IMG/VR virus record: IMGVR_UViG_3300032116_001553
Coordinates: 1 to 20,940 of that record
From: a virus
Length of the DNA: 20,940 nucleotides
Reading direction: 5' to 3' (one strand)
This document shows, in pieces, positions 1 to 6,370 of this stretch; position 1 is the first letter of the stretch, and every line of letters starts with the position of its first letter. The translations under genes and the position numbers were made by a program. The notes under the pieces are model-generated. The model made no database searches, was not told where the DNA came from, and worked only from the letters and a program-made list of their open reading frames with translations.

Positions 1-2
1 TT

Positions 3-269
3 GCAACTTATGCGTGGGCTTTGCGCAAGATGGATGGCCTTGAAGTGGACAAAGCAGGTTTTTGGGATGCACGCACTGGTCATGTAACCACTTGGAGTCT
101 AGAACATCTTGCTACTCAAGAGGTAGAGCATATCTACTCTGAATTTGATAGAGCACGTAAGGCTGAGATATTCTTGCCTAACTTGTCCAACTGTGGACGA
201 TGTGGTGTGCTATCCTACTGTAAGTTTATGAATGGTAAATACACAGAAAAGGAGAAAAACAATGGCTAA
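3..269 (+). CDS. Cas4/RecB-like PD-(D/E)XK exonuclease, C-terminal fragment
   Basis: The reading frame is open from the window's left edge, so the start and the catalytic core lie outside; 88 residues are visible. The end carries a C-x2-C-x5-C cluster (NCGRCGVLSYC, about residues 63-73). This resembles the C-terminal cysteine cluster of Cas4/AddB-like nucleases, which with an upstream cysteine binds a 4Fe-4S cluster. In actinophages a Cas4-family exonuclease often opens the replication block ahead of a helicase and primase, as here. The stop codon overlaps the ATG of the next gene, indicating coupled translation. The family call rests on the cysteine spacing and context only, because the nuclease motifs are not in view; another zinc- or iron-binding protein is possible. 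Confidence 0.55.
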   Translation, partial: ATYAWALRKMDGLEVDKAGFWDARTGHVTTWSLEHLATQEVEHIYSEFDRARKAEIFLPNLSNCGRCGVLSYCKFMNGKYTEKEKNNG

Positions 270-684
270 TGCTAACTTCCAAGTTAGTAGTAAGTTACCA
301 GATGGTCGCATCTTTGTGATTGCTGGTAATACTGCCGATGAGTTCAAGGGTAACTTGACTCAGATATTGGGTGATGTCGGGGCTGAGAATTTAATCTCAA
401 CCATGGCAACATCAGTAGAGGGAGTACCTGCTTCATATGAAGAGGCAGTAGGCAACCTTGCAAAAGGTCTAGGTGCTAGACCAGTATCAAGCCCAACACA
501 AACATTTACACCAAGTACTGGACCATCAGGTCGTTCCTGTAAACATGGTGAGATGACAAAACGTACAGGTGCTGGTGCTAAAGGACCATGGAAAGCGTTC
601 ATGTGTCCATCACCAAAGGGTACTCCAGACCAATGTGAGCCAGCATGGATCCGACGTACTGACTCTGAGTGGAGTACATTTTAA
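262..684 (+). CDS. Conserved phage zinc-ribbon protein, possible ssDNA-binding partner
   Basis: This 140-residue protein starts at ATG 262, chosen because AAAGGAG lies about seven bases upstream; a start 30 bases earlier in the frame lacks this. The N-terminal half (1-70) looks like a small alpha/beta domain. A flexible Ser/Thr/Pro-rich linker follows (about 72-90). The C-terminus holds one Cys-x-His and two cysteines (C93, H95, C115, C125) in a CKHGEM...MCPSPKG...DQCEPAW pattern that I recognise from actinophage replication modules, probably a zinc ribbon. It lies between a Cas4-like nuclease and a RecA-like ATPase, so a role in DNA replication or recombination is inferred. I cannot assign a biochemical activity. 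The stop is three bases before the next start. Confidence 0.75.
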   Translation: MANANFQVSSKLPDGRIFVIAGNTADEFKGNLTQILGDVGAENLISTMATSVEGVPASYEEAVGNLAKGLGARPVSSPTQTFTPSTGPSGRSCKHGEMTKRTGAGAKGPWKAFMCPSPKGTPDQCEPAWIRRTDSEWSTF

Positions 685-687
685 ACA

Positions 688-1476
688 ATGAGAACTTTAG
701 CCCGTGCAGTAGGTAGCAAAGATATTGGTGGCGAACCATTACCAACAGTATTTCGTACCTTTGATATCAATAAGATTGTTATAAGACGGGCAGAAGTATC
801 TATGATTGCTGGCACTCCAGGGGCAGGTAAATCAACACTTGCCCTTGCGATTGCCCTTAGGACAAAAGTTCCAACGCTTTATATAAGCGCAGATACTAAT
901 GCACATACAATGGCTATGCGTCTGCTATCAATGATTTCTGGTCAATCACAATCCGTGGCTGAACAGATGCTCATAGAAAATGTTGATGAATCACGGAAAG
1001 TAATCAACGAAAACTCAGGACATATCTTCTGGTCATTTGAGTCAGCCCCTACTTTGGTTGATTTAGATCTAGAGGTTTCTGCTTTTGAGGAACTATGGGG
1101 TTGTCCACCAACCTTAATCGTAGTTGATAACCTAATGGATATCGCTAATGATGGTGGTGAAGAGTTCGCAGGAATGCGTTCTACAATTAAAGAACTGAAA
1201 TATCTTGCAAGAGATACTAATGCTGCGGTTCTTATCCTTCATCACACGAAGGAATCTTACCCTGGTAATCCGTGCCAGCCTAGATCAGCGTTGCAAGGAA
1301 TGGTAGCACAATTGCCAGCCTTGATATGTACAGTCGGAAGTAATGCTCCTGGATATATTGCAGTTGCCCCTGTTAAAAACAGGTATGGCAAAGCAGATCC
1401 AAGTGGAGATACATCTTTCTGGCTACAATTTAATCCTGAAATGATGGAAGTTTCTGATATCCCTGAAAGAATATGA
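688..1476 (+). CDS. RecA/DnaB-type ATPase, probable replicative helicase
   Basis: The 262-residue protein has a clear Walker A motif GTPGAGKST (residues 42-50) after a short beta strand. A second strand, TLYISAD (63-69), resembles the one that carries the catalytic acidic residue in RecA/DnaB folds. Walker B is LIVVDNL (143-149), and HHTKE (185-189) resembles motif 3 of this superfamily (AAA_25/RepA/DnaB C-terminal domain). There is no DnaB N-terminal primase-binding domain, so it is a single-domain helicase of the short phage type. A split primase follows about 960 bases downstream, consistent with a phage helicase-primase set. A RecA-like recombination ATPase is the alternative. The stop overlaps the next ATG by four bases (ATGA). 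Confidence 0.8.
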   Translation: MRTLARAVGSKDIGGEPLPTVFRTFDINKIVIRRAEVSMIAGTPGAGKSTLALAIALRTKVPTLYISADTNAHTMAMRLLSMISGQSQSVAEQMLIENVDESRKVINENSGHIFWSFESAPTLVDLDLEVSAFEELWGCPPTLIVVDNLMDIANDGGEEFAGMRSTIKELKYLARDTNAAVLILHHTKESYPGNPCQPRSALQGMVAQLPALICTVGSNAPGYIAVAPVKNRYGKADPSGDTSFWLQFNPEMMEVSDIPERI

Positions 1477-1688
1477 GTGCTAAGGATATCTGGGAATTAA
1501 AACCAGACTATAAAGAGTCCATGGATATACGTGGTGAATCTACCAAGATATGTCCTTGTGGTTCTTTTGTTTGGAAACTACTCGTCGAATGGGATGACGA
1601 TAGTAATACAATAAGTTCATACTTTATCGATATGGAGTGTGCTGTCTGTGGGACAAAGGCAACAGCCCCAACAGAGGAGAGACTATGA
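1473..1688 (+). CDS. Small zinc-ribbon protein
   Basis: The 71-residue product has two cysteine pairs, C27-P-C29 and C56-x2-C59 (CPCG and CAVCG), separated by a predicted beta-strand pair (FVWKLLVEW and SSYFIDME). That is the layout of a zinc ribbon. It is joined to both neighbours by four-base ATGA overlaps, supporting expression as part of the replication operon. I do not recognise the family; nucleic-acid or protein binding is plausible but not shown. Confidence 0.65.
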   Translation: MSAKDIWELKPDYKESMDIRGESTKICPCGSFVWKLLVEWDDDSNTISSYFIDMECAVCGTKATAPTEERL

Positions 1689-2107
1689 AGAAAAACAACC
1701 TGAAATACATCTTAATGTGTTTTGTGGTCTTTGCGGGTACTTGGCATCAACCTGCGGCTGCGTCTATTACGGACGTAACCCGTATGAACCCGATCTGTAA
1801 AGACTTAAATTTGACAATTAGTCAAAGTAAAAAACTCGCTAAGAAATATGCATTTATGAAAGTAAAGCAAGTAGGTTGGAATGACCGAGAGTGGAAAGCA
1901 TTACTCACTCTTTGGACTAAAGAATCTCGCTGGGATTACACAGCAGATAACCCAAAGTCATCAGCGTATGGCATACCCCAAATGCTCAATATGCCTGAGG
2001 ATACACCCTTAACCAAACAAGTTGATTTAGGGCTGAAGTATATAAAAAAGCGGTATAAAACGCCTACTTTAGCGCTTCATCATCATGATAGAAAAGGCTG
2101 GTACTAA
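1685..2107 (+). CDS. Secreted lysozyme-fold lytic transglycosylase
   Basis: The start at ATG 1685 overlaps the previous stop (ATGA) and follows GAGGAGA; an upstream in-frame start at 1637 would bury the signal peptide. The 140-residue protein begins with a signal peptide: MKKNNLK, a hydrophobic stretch (8-19), and a likely signal-peptidase site after AAA near residue 27. The mature part has LWTKESRWDY (76-85), with E80 as the likely catalytic glutamate, and SSAYGIPQM (92-100). This is the SLT/resuscitation-promoting-factor-like pattern of actinobacterial transglycosylases (typically W..ESgW...A.NP.SgAyGi.Q). It would cut peptidoglycan outside the membrane. Its place within a replication operon is odd; it may be an endolysin exported by the host Sec pathway. 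The protein is short and may lack a separate cell-wall-binding domain. Confidence 0.8.
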   Translation: MKKNNLKYILMCFVVFAGTWHQPAAASITDVTRMNPICKDLNLTISQSKKLAKKYAFMKVKQVGWNDREWKALLTLWTKESRWDYTADNPKSSAYGIPQMLNMPEDTPLTKQVDLGLKYIKKRYKTPTLALHHHDRKGWY

Positions 2108-2113
2108 GACTAA

Positions 2114-2485
2114 ATGGCCAACAAAAATGGACGCAAAGGTTCTTTGTTTGAAACAACTGTTCTAAAATGGTTACGTTCAAATAGTTTGATAGCCGAAAGG
2201 TTAACGAAGGCGGGGGCTAAAGACGAAGGCGACATTGTTGTCATGGCCAATGGTAAAACTTATATCCTGGAACTCAAGGCGACTAAAGCACTCAAGTTGC
2301 CTGAGTTCTGGAATGAGGCAGTAGTTGAAGCAAAAAATTATGCAAGTGCTCGCTCAATTAGCGAGGTACCGCCATCTTATGTTATCATTAAGCGTAGAAT
2401 GGCAGGAATAAATCAAGCATGGGTGGTAGAAGATTTTGACCAATGGATCAAGAAAGTCACAACGTGTAAATGTCCTACCAATTAA
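2114..2485 (+). CDS. PD-(D/E)XK nuclease, Holliday-junction-resolvase-like
   Basis: The 123-residue protein opens with KGSLFETTVLKWL (8-20), containing the helix-1 glutamate E13. EGDIVV (38-43) supplies D40, and YILELKATK (50-58) supplies the E53-x-K55 pair. The E...D...ExK series is the PD-(D/E)XK catalytic pattern seen in archaeal-type Hjc resolvases and related phage nucleases. The length matches these single-domain enzymes. It would resolve branched DNA during replication or before packaging. The start is six bases after the transglycosylase stop. The end overlaps the likely TTG start of the primase zinc-finger gene by about 50 bases. A VRR-NUC-type nuclease is the alternative. Confidence 0.72.
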   Translation: MANKNGRKGSLFETTVLKWLRSNSLIAERLTKAGAKDEGDIVVMANGKTYILELKATKALKLPEFWNEAVVEAKNYASARSISEVPPSYVIIKRRMAGINQAWVVEDFDQWIKKVTTCKCPTN

Positions 2486-2840
2486 GGATATACTAGAACA
2501 TTATGGAGCAAAGGTACCTGAACGAAGTGGATGGTCATCAATCAGATGTCCCTTCCACGATGACACCCACAAGTCAGCAACAGTCAGTACTGGAGAAAAT
2601 GTATTTTGTTGTTTCGCCTGTCAAGTTAAGGGCGACACTTACAGAATTATTATGGAGAGGGAGGGACTAAAGTTTCATGAAGCAATCAAGTTCGCAGAGA
2701 GAATCTCTGGGCAAAGCAGCAAAGTATTACGCAGCAGCAATTCACGAAGCGGAGGATTACCTCGCAGAACGGGGAATCACTCTGGAGGTAGCGAAGAAAG
2801 TGGGATTGGGCGTCGTGCTAGATCCAGTTACGGGTCATGA
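2436..2840 (+). CDS. DNA primase, N-terminal CHC2 zinc-finger part (frame 1 of a split gene)
   Basis: The frame has no ATG before the domain, so TTG 2436 is the likely start, inside the preceding gene. Residues 14-22 (LPIKDILEHYG) and the cluster RCPFH (37-41) with FCCFAC (57-62) form the CHC2 zinc finger of DnaG-type primases. GDTYRIIMEREGL (66-78) and FHEAIKFAERISG (80-92) match the helices that usually follow. After about residue 96 the frame becomes Ser/Arg/Gly-rich and looks like an out-of-frame reading of the TOPRIM gene, which lies in the +1 frame from 2677. The full primase may therefore be made by a +1 frameshift near 2705-2735, or the two parts may be separate proteins. A sequencing error is also possible. 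Confidence 0.75.
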   Translation: MTNGSRKSQRVNVLPIKDILEHYGAKVPERSGWSSIRCPFHDDTHKSATVSTGENVFCCFACQVKGDTYRIIMEREGLKFHEAIKFAERISGQSSKVLRSSNSRSGGLPRRTGNHSGGSEESGIGRRARSSYGS

Positions 2841-3300
2841 ACAATATGAAAACCGTCTTTCCATTCCGTATATCACTCGTACAGGCGTGGTTGACCTCAG
2901 GTTCAGAGCCATGGGAACAGAAGAACCGAAGTATATGGGCTTGGCTGGTGCGAACACACATCTCTTCAATACTAGGTCATTCTTCAAAGCGTCGTCATAT
3001 ATTTGTATTTGTGAAGGTGAGATTGACACCATCACGTTGGATTATGTTTGTGGTTTACCTTCGGTTGGGGTCCCTGGCGTGAATAACTGGAAGAAACATT
3101 ACACTAAATTGCTAGCAGACTTTGATAAAGTATTTATGTTTGCTGATGGAGATCAGGCTGGACATGACTTTTCTAAATCATTAACCCGTGAACTTCCTAA
3201 TGTAGTAACTGTACAAATGCCAGAGGGTGAAGATGTTAACTCTATGTATTTAAAGCATGGTGTTGAATACTTCCAAAACAAGATAAGTAACTCACAATGA
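2677..3300 (+). CDS. DNA primase, TOPRIM catalytic part (frame 2 of a split gene)
   Basis: The frame encodes 207 residues. From about residue 17, YYAAAIHEAEDYLAERGI and following match the linker and N-terminal subdomain of a DnaG/TOPRIM primase. NRLSIPYITRTG (59-70) and LRFRAMG (74-80) are typical of the catalytic core. CEGEID (112-117) carries the catalytic glutamate, and FADGDQAG (155-162) the DxD metal-binding motif. It lacks the zinc finger, which lies upstream in another frame. An ATG at 2677 with a purine-rich GGAGAGGGAGGG about 11 bases upstream could start it independently. However, its first 16 residues overlap real coding sequence of the other frame, so a frameshifted fusion is equally plausible. 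It ends in an ATGA overlap with the next gene. Confidence 0.8.
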   Translation: MKQSSSQRESLGKAAKYYAAAIHEAEDYLAERGITLEVAKKVGLGVVLDPVTGHEQYENRLSIPYITRTGVVDLRFRAMGTEEPKYMGLAGANTHLFNTRSFFKASSYICICEGEIDTITLDYVCGLPSVGVPGVNNWKKHYTKLLADFDKVFMFADGDQAGHDFSKSLTRELPNVVTVQMPEGEDVNSMYLKHGVEYFQNKISNSQ

Positions 3301-3665
3301 CCGTATTAATTCCATCAGAAGAAGGCTTTAAGTGTGGAGACTGTGACTTTAAGACCGATGATATATTCATGTTCTTGGAACATTGTGATGTATCATTTAG
3401 TTGGGGTTTACGTTTAAGCAACAGATACAGTATTGATTTATTTCCACTTCTTGAACAGATTAGTAAGCAGATACAGCATGGCCACTTAGAGTGTGCTGAT
3501 GCCTTAGTTCAATCTTTAGTCCTATCATTAGTTAATGCATCTGAGGGTGAGCAGTCTTTCCATAAGTTTATTAACGAAGCCAAGACTATGGAAATGACTA
3601 AAGAAACTATAGACAGTATAGAGGAGATGCTCAAGAAATATGGCAAAAGTGACGAAAATAAATAA
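3297..3665 (+). CDS. Hypothetical protein with N-terminal C2H2-like motif
   Basis: I do not recognise this 122-residue protein. Residues 13-31 contain C-x2-C, then H and C (KCGDCDF...FLEHCDV), resembling a single zinc finger. The rest is predicted helical, with a long stretch around LLEQISKQIQHGHLECADALVQSLVLSLV and an acidic/basic C-terminal helix. The start overlaps the primase stop (ATGA), and the end overlaps the next gene by 26 bases, so it belongs to the replication operon. Confidence 0.6.
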   Translation: MTVLIPSEEGFKCGDCDFKTDDIFMFLEHCDVSFSWGLRLSNRYSIDLFPLLEQISKQIQHGHLECADALVQSLVLSLVNASEGEQSFHKFINEAKTMEMTKETIDSIEEMLKKYGKSDENK

Positions 3666-3963
3666 TAACATTCCTGATCCAAGTGACTTTGAGATAGGTG
3701 TATGGGAAACAGTAGAAGAACTTGTAGATTTATTGCTGTCTAAGCATAAAGATTACGGCCCAAAGAACATAGCAAATGCACCAGGTGGTGCCATCAATGG
3801 CCTAAGAGTTCGTATCCATGATAAGACTGCTCGTATAAATAACTTATATGACAGCGTTAGGGATATGGCACCTGAACATGAACCTTTCGAGGATTCATTT
3901 AAGGACTTAGCAAACTATGCGATAATCGCATTGTTGGTACTGAGAGGAAAATGGGATCAATGA
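3640..3963 (+). CDS. DUF1599-like (nucleotide-modification-associated) protein
   Basis: The 107-residue protein carries KHKDYGPKNI (35-44), RVRIHDKTARINNL (56-69) and a later EDSFKDLANYAIIALL (84-99). This order matches the DUF1599/Nmad1 family of phage and bacterial proteins as I know it. That family is distantly MazG/dUTPase-like and is thought to bind or process nucleotides; the acidic and His residues would bind metal. The length is normal for the family. A role in nucleotide metabolism or base modification during replication is inferred from family context only. It starts inside the end of the previous gene and ends in an ATGA overlap with a tiny membrane-peptide gene. Confidence 0.7.
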   Translation: MAKVTKINNNIPDPSDFEIGVWETVEELVDLLLSKHKDYGPKNIANAPGGAINGLRVRIHDKTARINNLYDSVRDMAPEHEPFEDSFKDLANYAIIALLVLRGKWDQ

Positions 3964-4043
3964 AATGGTTACTATTAATTCCAATTGCTTTTTGCACTTG
4001 GTATTGTATTACAAATTTTAATAGCGTTTGGAGAAATAAATGA
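3960..4043 (+). CDS. 27-residue single-span membrane peptide
   Basis: The reading frame encodes MKWLLLIPIAFCTWYCITNF followed by a short polar tail with Arg and Lys. Residues 3-20 form one hydrophobic span. Support for it being a gene comes from perfect ATGA overlaps at both ends (3960-3963 and 4040-4043), which chain it to its neighbours. Function is unknown. A small holin-like or membrane-anchor role is conceivable, but 27 residues is short for a holin. Confidence 0.5.
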   Translation: MKWLLLIPIAFCTWYCITNFNSVWRNK

Positions 4044-4255
4044 TAAGATACTTATTAGGCAAACCATTTGAGTGGTTAATGCGTTTGTTCTTTAAGATAC
4101 ATCTTGCTATAGATGGAAACTCAGAATGGTATGTACTCAATCAAGGAGAACTTGATACTATCGTTGATGAAGTCTTAGAAGGCGAACTATTTAGTATAAG
4201 TGATTATGTGTTTGATGATATGGATGCTGATTTTGTATGTGAGTGTGAAGAATGA
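4040..4255 (+). CDS. Hypothetical acidic protein with amphipathic N-terminus
   Basis: I do not recognise this 71-residue protein. The first 27 residues are hydrophobic and basic (RYLLGKPFEWLMRLFFKIHLAI) and could lie along or enter the membrane. The rest is strongly acidic (DTIVDEVLEGELF, DDMDADFVCECEE), ending in two cysteines. ATGA overlaps on both sides place it in the operon. The acidic tail could mimic nucleic acid or bind a basic partner such as the HNH protein encoded next, but this is speculation. Confidence 0.5.
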   Translation: MIRYLLGKPFEWLMRLFFKIHLAIDGNSEWYVLNQGELDTIVDEVLEGELFSISDYVFDDMDADFVCECEE

Positions 4256-4533
4256 AAATATTCGGACCTTACAAGGGAAGTAAACAAAATGGTGGTCGTC
4301 CTATTTACGTAATTAAACGTAAGAAAAAGGATGGAAGCACCGAGACAACATCTACCAATAAAGCACGTCTTGATTACAAGAAGGCTACTGGTAAGAAGTT
4401 GAAACGTAACCAAGAAGTTGACCATAAAGATAATGGTGGACGTAAAGGTAGCGACAAGATATCTAACCTACGGGTCTTGTCTAAGAAGAAAAACGTGGGC
4501 TTAGAAAATAAGAGACGAGCAAATAAAAAATGA
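4252..4533 (+). CDS. HNH endonuclease, small phage type
   Basis: The 93-residue protein is very basic. The core reads NQEVDHKDNGGRKG (53-66), then ISNLRVL (70-76) and KKKNVGLEN (78-86). That is the HNH pattern DH-x-(D/N)...N-L-x-x-L....N. A beta-rich N-terminus (GRPIYVIKRKKKDGST) resembles the short DNA-binding arm of phage HNH proteins. Lacking recognisable extra domains, it could be a free-standing homing-type endonuclease or a nicking enzyme used in replication or packaging. It is coupled to its neighbours by ATGA overlaps on both sides. Confidence 0.75.
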   Translation: MKIFGPYKGSKQNGGRPIYVIKRKKKDGSTETTSTNKARLDYKKATGKKLKRNQEVDHKDNGGRKGSDKISNLRVLSKKKNVGLENKRRANKK

Positions 4534-5270
4534 GTAAAGCAATAGTCGTGGTCTCAGATTTGCAGGCACCGTTTCATGATGTAGATGCGGTGAATGCACT
4601 CAAGAAATTTATCTATGCCTATCAACCAGATTCAGTAGTATCGGTTGGAGATGAAATAGATTTCCAAAGTATCAGTCGTTGGGCAAAGGGGACTGAACTT
4701 GAGTGGGAAAGATCAATAGGTAAAGATAGAGACACAACTGTTAAGTTACTAGAAGATTTAACTATTGATACCATTGTACGTAGCAACCATTCAGACAGGT
4801 TGTTCAACAAGATACGCTCATCTGCTCCTGGATTCTTAGGATTGCCAGAGTTAGAGATTGAAAAGTTTCTTAAGTTAGATGACTTAGGTATCACTTACTA
4901 TCATGGACCTGTAGAGATAGCCCCAGGTTGGCTTCTTATGCATGGTGATGAGGGTAATGTGCAACCAACAGCAGGTGCTACTGCTCTCGGACTTGCAAAG
5001 AGAAGTGGTATGTCTGTCGTGTGTGGACACACTCATCGTATGGGACTGGCTCATTACACTCAGGCTTGGGCTAATGGTTCTCGTGCTATATGGGGTATGG
5101 AAGTTGGACATCTCATGAATATTAAGCATGCAAAATATATTAAAGCAGGACTATTCACTTGGCAACAAGGGTTTGGTATCTTGCATGTGGATGGTAAAAA
5201 TGTAACTCCCCAAATTGTGCCTATTGTTAAAAATAGTTTCACGGTTGAGGGCAAGACATGGCGATGGTAA
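4530..5270 (+). CDS. Calcineurin-like metallophosphoesterase
   Basis: The 246-residue protein shows the calcineurin-like metal-binding series: VVSDLQAPFH (7-16, with Gln in place of the first His of DxH), VGDEID (39-44), RSNHSDR (84-90, the GNH(D/E)-like motif), LMHGD (136-140) and CGHTHR (165-170). It would hydrolyse a phosphomonoester or phosphodiester with two metal ions; the substrate is not evident. In phage replication modules such enzymes are often annotated as DNA-repair or Mre11-like nucleases, but it lacks the extra domains of Mre11/SbcD. The DxQ substitution also occurs in other phage members. The start overlaps the HNH stop, and the end overlaps the sigma-factor start by 13 bases. 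Confidence 0.82.
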   Translation: MSKAIVVVSDLQAPFHDVDAVNALKKFIYAYQPDSVVSVGDEIDFQSISRWAKGTELEWERSIGKDRDTTVKLLEDLTIDTIVRSNHSDRLFNKIRSSAPGFLGLPELEIEKFLKLDDLGITYYHGPVEIAPGWLLMHGDEGNVQPTAGATALGLAKRSGMSVVCGHTHRMGLAHYTQAWANGSRAIWGMEVGHLMNIKHAKYIKAGLFTWQQGFGILHVDGKNVTPQIVPIVKNSFTVEGKTWRW

Positions 5271-5962
5271 AAAGATTTATCGAAGAGTATGAAGGCGTAG
5301 TTTCATCTATTGCCTATGAGTTCTCTCGTAAGTATCGCATGGTAGATGTTGATGACTTACGTCAGGAGTTATGGCTATGGTTTCTTACGCATCCAAACAA
5401 AGTTAAGTACTGGCATGATTCACATGACAGCAAGCAATCCACCAAACTCGTTGCACGCTCATTACGTAATGCCGCCAAAGATTACTGTCAGAAAGAGAAG
5501 GCTAAGTCGGTTGGATTCCGTGTAGAGGATAACTATTATTACGATAAAAACATGCTAGAATCGCTGATTCCTGCTGTTTTAACGGGTAATCGTGAGGCTC
5601 CTGTCATGAATGATTTGAGTGTGACTAACGTAAAAAAGGTTGCATCTGAGGGCAATAACTGGCCTGCAATCTGCTCTGATATTGAGAAAGCAATTAGTAA
5701 ATTAAACAAGGAACAGCGAGATATTGTAATCTTGCGATACGCAAGCGGACTTGAGTTAGGCGCAATAGCCTCAGAGTTATCTATCTCGCAAGATGCTGTA
5801 CGCATGCGTGTAAATAGAGCATTAAAAAGTATGTTAAATTTTCTTGGTGGTAACTATCCACGCAAGGAAAGAGATTTTACTGAGGAAGAAGTAAGCGTGA
5901 GTGTGGAAACTGAGTTAATAAACGAGGAAATCACGGAGGACACAATAGATGAGGACGTGTGA
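5258..5962 (+). CDS. Sigma-70-family RNA polymerase sigma factor
   Basis: The 234-residue protein contains a region-2-like part: helix 6-24, DVDDLRQELWLWFL (30-43), then a helix with SLRNAAKDYCQKEKA (68-82). Its C-terminal region 4 is textbook: AISKLNKEQRDIVILRYASGL (145-165) followed by the helix-turn-helix AIASELSISQDAVRMRVNRALKSM (169-192). It would direct host RNA polymerase to phage promoters, probably for the late genes. The tail beyond 200 is acidic. Two ATGs (5258 and 5264) are possible starts; GAGGG lies just upstream. Region 2 is divergent, so which promoter it reads cannot be told. It could also act on region-4 interactions with the WhiB protein encoded on the other strand. Confidence 0.82.
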   Translation: MAMVKRFIEEYEGVVSSIAYEFSRKYRMVDVDDLRQELWLWFLTHPNKVKYWHDSHDSKQSTKLVARSLRNAAKDYCQKEKAKSVGFRVEDNYYYDKNMLESLIPAVLTGNREAPVMNDLSVTNVKKVASEGNNWPAICSDIEKAISKLNKEQRDIVILRYASGLELGAIASELSISQDAVRMRVNRALKSMLNFLGGNYPRKERDFTEEEVSVSVETELINEEITEDTIDEDV

Positions 5963-6035
5963 CAGCAAGATATGTAATAAACCAACACAAACTTTTTCCC
6001 GTGTGGCTCCCGTGTGCACACGTAAGGGTGTGTGA
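5949..6035 (+). CDS. 28-residue cysteine-containing peptide
   Basis: The start overlaps the end of the sigma-factor gene by 14 bases and is preceded by a near-perfect GGAGGA eight bases upstream. This is one of the best ribosome-binding sites in the window and the main reason to call it. The product begins MRTCDSKICNKP and has a third cysteine near residue 23. It is too short to fold alone without a metal. The stop forms a GTGA overlap with a possible start of the next tiny gene. Function is unknown. The DNA word at 5961-5976 recurs with one change at 10685-10700. Confidence 0.45.
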   Translation: MRTCDSKICNKPTQTFSRVAPVCTRKGV

Positions 6036-6199
6036 TACACGTGATCTGTAGTCCATGTCAGCAGGGTGGCACTATGAATTCGTATGGGCGTGAGGATTTA
6101 GCACACGAAAGACACAGCGTTTGTGAATACGCAGATTGCGTGTGCCAGCATAAGGTCGGTAATTGGGTAATAAAAAAACCCCCACGCAAGGAGTCGTGA
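6032..6199 (+). CDS. Small Cys/His-rich zinc-binding protein
   Basis: Reading from GTG 6032 (GTGA overlap with the previous stop) gives 55 residues; GTG 6041 is an alternative start giving 52. The product has CSPC near the N-terminus and HERHSVCEYADCVCQH further on. That resembles the small C..C...H..C....C.CQH proteins common in actinobacteria and their phages, which probably bind zinc. The last codons overlap the left arm and loop of the operon terminator (6176-6209). The gene has no ATG start, so confidence is moderate. Confidence 0.5.
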   Translation: MIHVICSPCQQGGTMNSYGREDLAHERHSVCEYADCVCQHKVGNWVIKKPPRKES

Positions 6200-6209
6200 G
6201 GGTTTCTTT
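6176..6209. terminator. Bidirectional terminator between convergent operons
   Basis: An 11-bp stem with one mismatch pairs 6176-6186 with 6195-6205 around an eight-base loop. On the plus strand it is followed by TTTCTTT. On the minus strand the run of A's at 6172-6178 becomes a T tract. It therefore suits transcripts arriving from both the left operon and the opposing minus-strand operon, whose last gene ends at 6218. Confidence 0.8.
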
Positions 6210-6217
6210 ACGTGATG

Positions 6218-6370
6218 TTAGACGGACGTCACTTGCTTAATTTCGGTACTCTTAACTATGAAGTAATCACGCAACTTGTGGTCTATTAGATTTTGCACGT
6301 TACATATACCCTCGAAATGAATATCAATTCGTGTGGTAAGTTCTAAACGTAGTACATATTTTTCGGTCAT
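6218..6370 (-). CDS. Hypothetical small alpha/beta protein, last gene of minus operon
   Basis: The 50-residue product starts at ATG 6370, which overlaps the stop of the preceding gene (TAATG). GAGAGGA lies nine bases upstream; a longer frame upstream of this is not needed. It reads as strand-helix-strand (KYVLRLELTTRIDIHFEG, NVQNLIDHKLRDYF, then TEIKQV). The layout echoes the next gene (6370-6552), so the two may be diverged paralogues. I do not recognise the family. The stop lies just beyond the shared terminator. Confidence 0.55.
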   Translation of the reverse strand: MTEKYVLRLELTTRIDIHFEGICNVQNLIDHKLRDYFIVKSTEIKQVTSV

